Source: a virus | Reading direction: 5' to 3' (one strand) | Length of the DNA: 57,160 bases | Virus record (IMG/VR): IMGVR_UViG_3300022843_000014 | Location: 1-57,160 of that record | Translations under genes and position numbers: made by a program | Shown: piece by piece, positions 57,088 to 57,160 of the stretch | How the letters are laid out: each line of letters starts with the position of its first letter | Position numbering within the stretch: position 1 is the stretch's first letter | The notes under the pieces: generated by a model | The model's input: only the letters and a program-made list of their open reading frames with translations | What the model was told of the DNA's origin: nothing | Database searches by the model: none

Positions 57088-57160
57088 CAAAAATATTTAT
57101 CCAATATACTTCTAATTATTTATTATATTTCCTTGACCCCTGCTTGGGTACCATACTTAT

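Overview
The window looks like part of the genome of a lytic, contractile-tailed T4-like phage (myovirus morphology) whose host is a Bacteroidetes bacterium, most likely a flavobacterium. The T4 assignment rests on recognisable homologues of the large terminase, portal, prohead protease, scaffold, major capsid protein, neck proteins, sheath, tube, gp32, UvsX, RNase H and gp41. The host assignment is inference. It rests on A+T-rich DNA, the lack of Shine-Dalgarno sequences, and about a dozen promoters of the Bacteroidetes type (TTnG, about 20 bases, TAnnTTTR). Essentially all genes lie on the + strand.

Layout. 1-2438: the tail end of an FAD-dependent dehydrogenase-like gene, small genes, a P-loop kinase-like gene, and an overlapping pair of spanin-like genes. 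2440-13771: DNA packaging and head (gp17, gp20, gp21, gp22, gp23) plus unknown head-region proteins; an HNH endonuclease gene sits between gp21 and gp22. 13880-30618: neck, sheath, tube, tail chaperone, tape measure and baseplate, ending in a hub protein that carries an M15 peptidase; a GIY-YIG endonuclease gene sits between sheath and tube. 30655-40934: replication and nucleotides (short family A polymerase, gp32, UvsX, RNase H, gp41, NrdB, NrdA). 41187-42853: lysis cassette (small membrane proteins, holin, GH19 endolysin). 43261-50672: accessory genes, including a SWIM zinc-finger protein, a split metallophosphoesterase, a TGT/DpdA-like protein, two HREDGPA-repeat proteins and a QueC-like enzyme. 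50786-52795: three tandem leucine-rich-repeat paralogues. 53290-57160: thirteen tRNA genes in clusters, with two HNH endonuclease genes, a third HREDGPA-repeat gene and several hairpin-rich spacers.

Two promoter classes can be read by eye. Structural, lysis and endonuclease genes are preceded by TATNTATAA 20-45 bases before the start codon (65 in one case), which I read as the late class. Replication, accessory and tRNA units are preceded by a YTWGG box exactly 20 bases before TTCGTATNTTTAC, which fits the host primary sigma factor. Both tRNA clusters also carry an identical 22-base leader resembling a ribosomal boxA antitermination site.

The most interesting items are: a metallophosphoesterase whose catalytic SDTH motif is split by a 5-base insertion that a ribosomal hop from ACG to ACT would repair exactly; a late promoter in the loop of a 15-bp hairpin in front of the GIY-YIG gene; a probable +1/-2 frameshift in the tail chaperone gene; a spanin-like gene overprinted on another; a QueC homologue without its zinc cysteines next to a DpdA-like gene; and a tmRNA-tag-like sequence among the tRNAs. 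None of these was tested by computation or database search.
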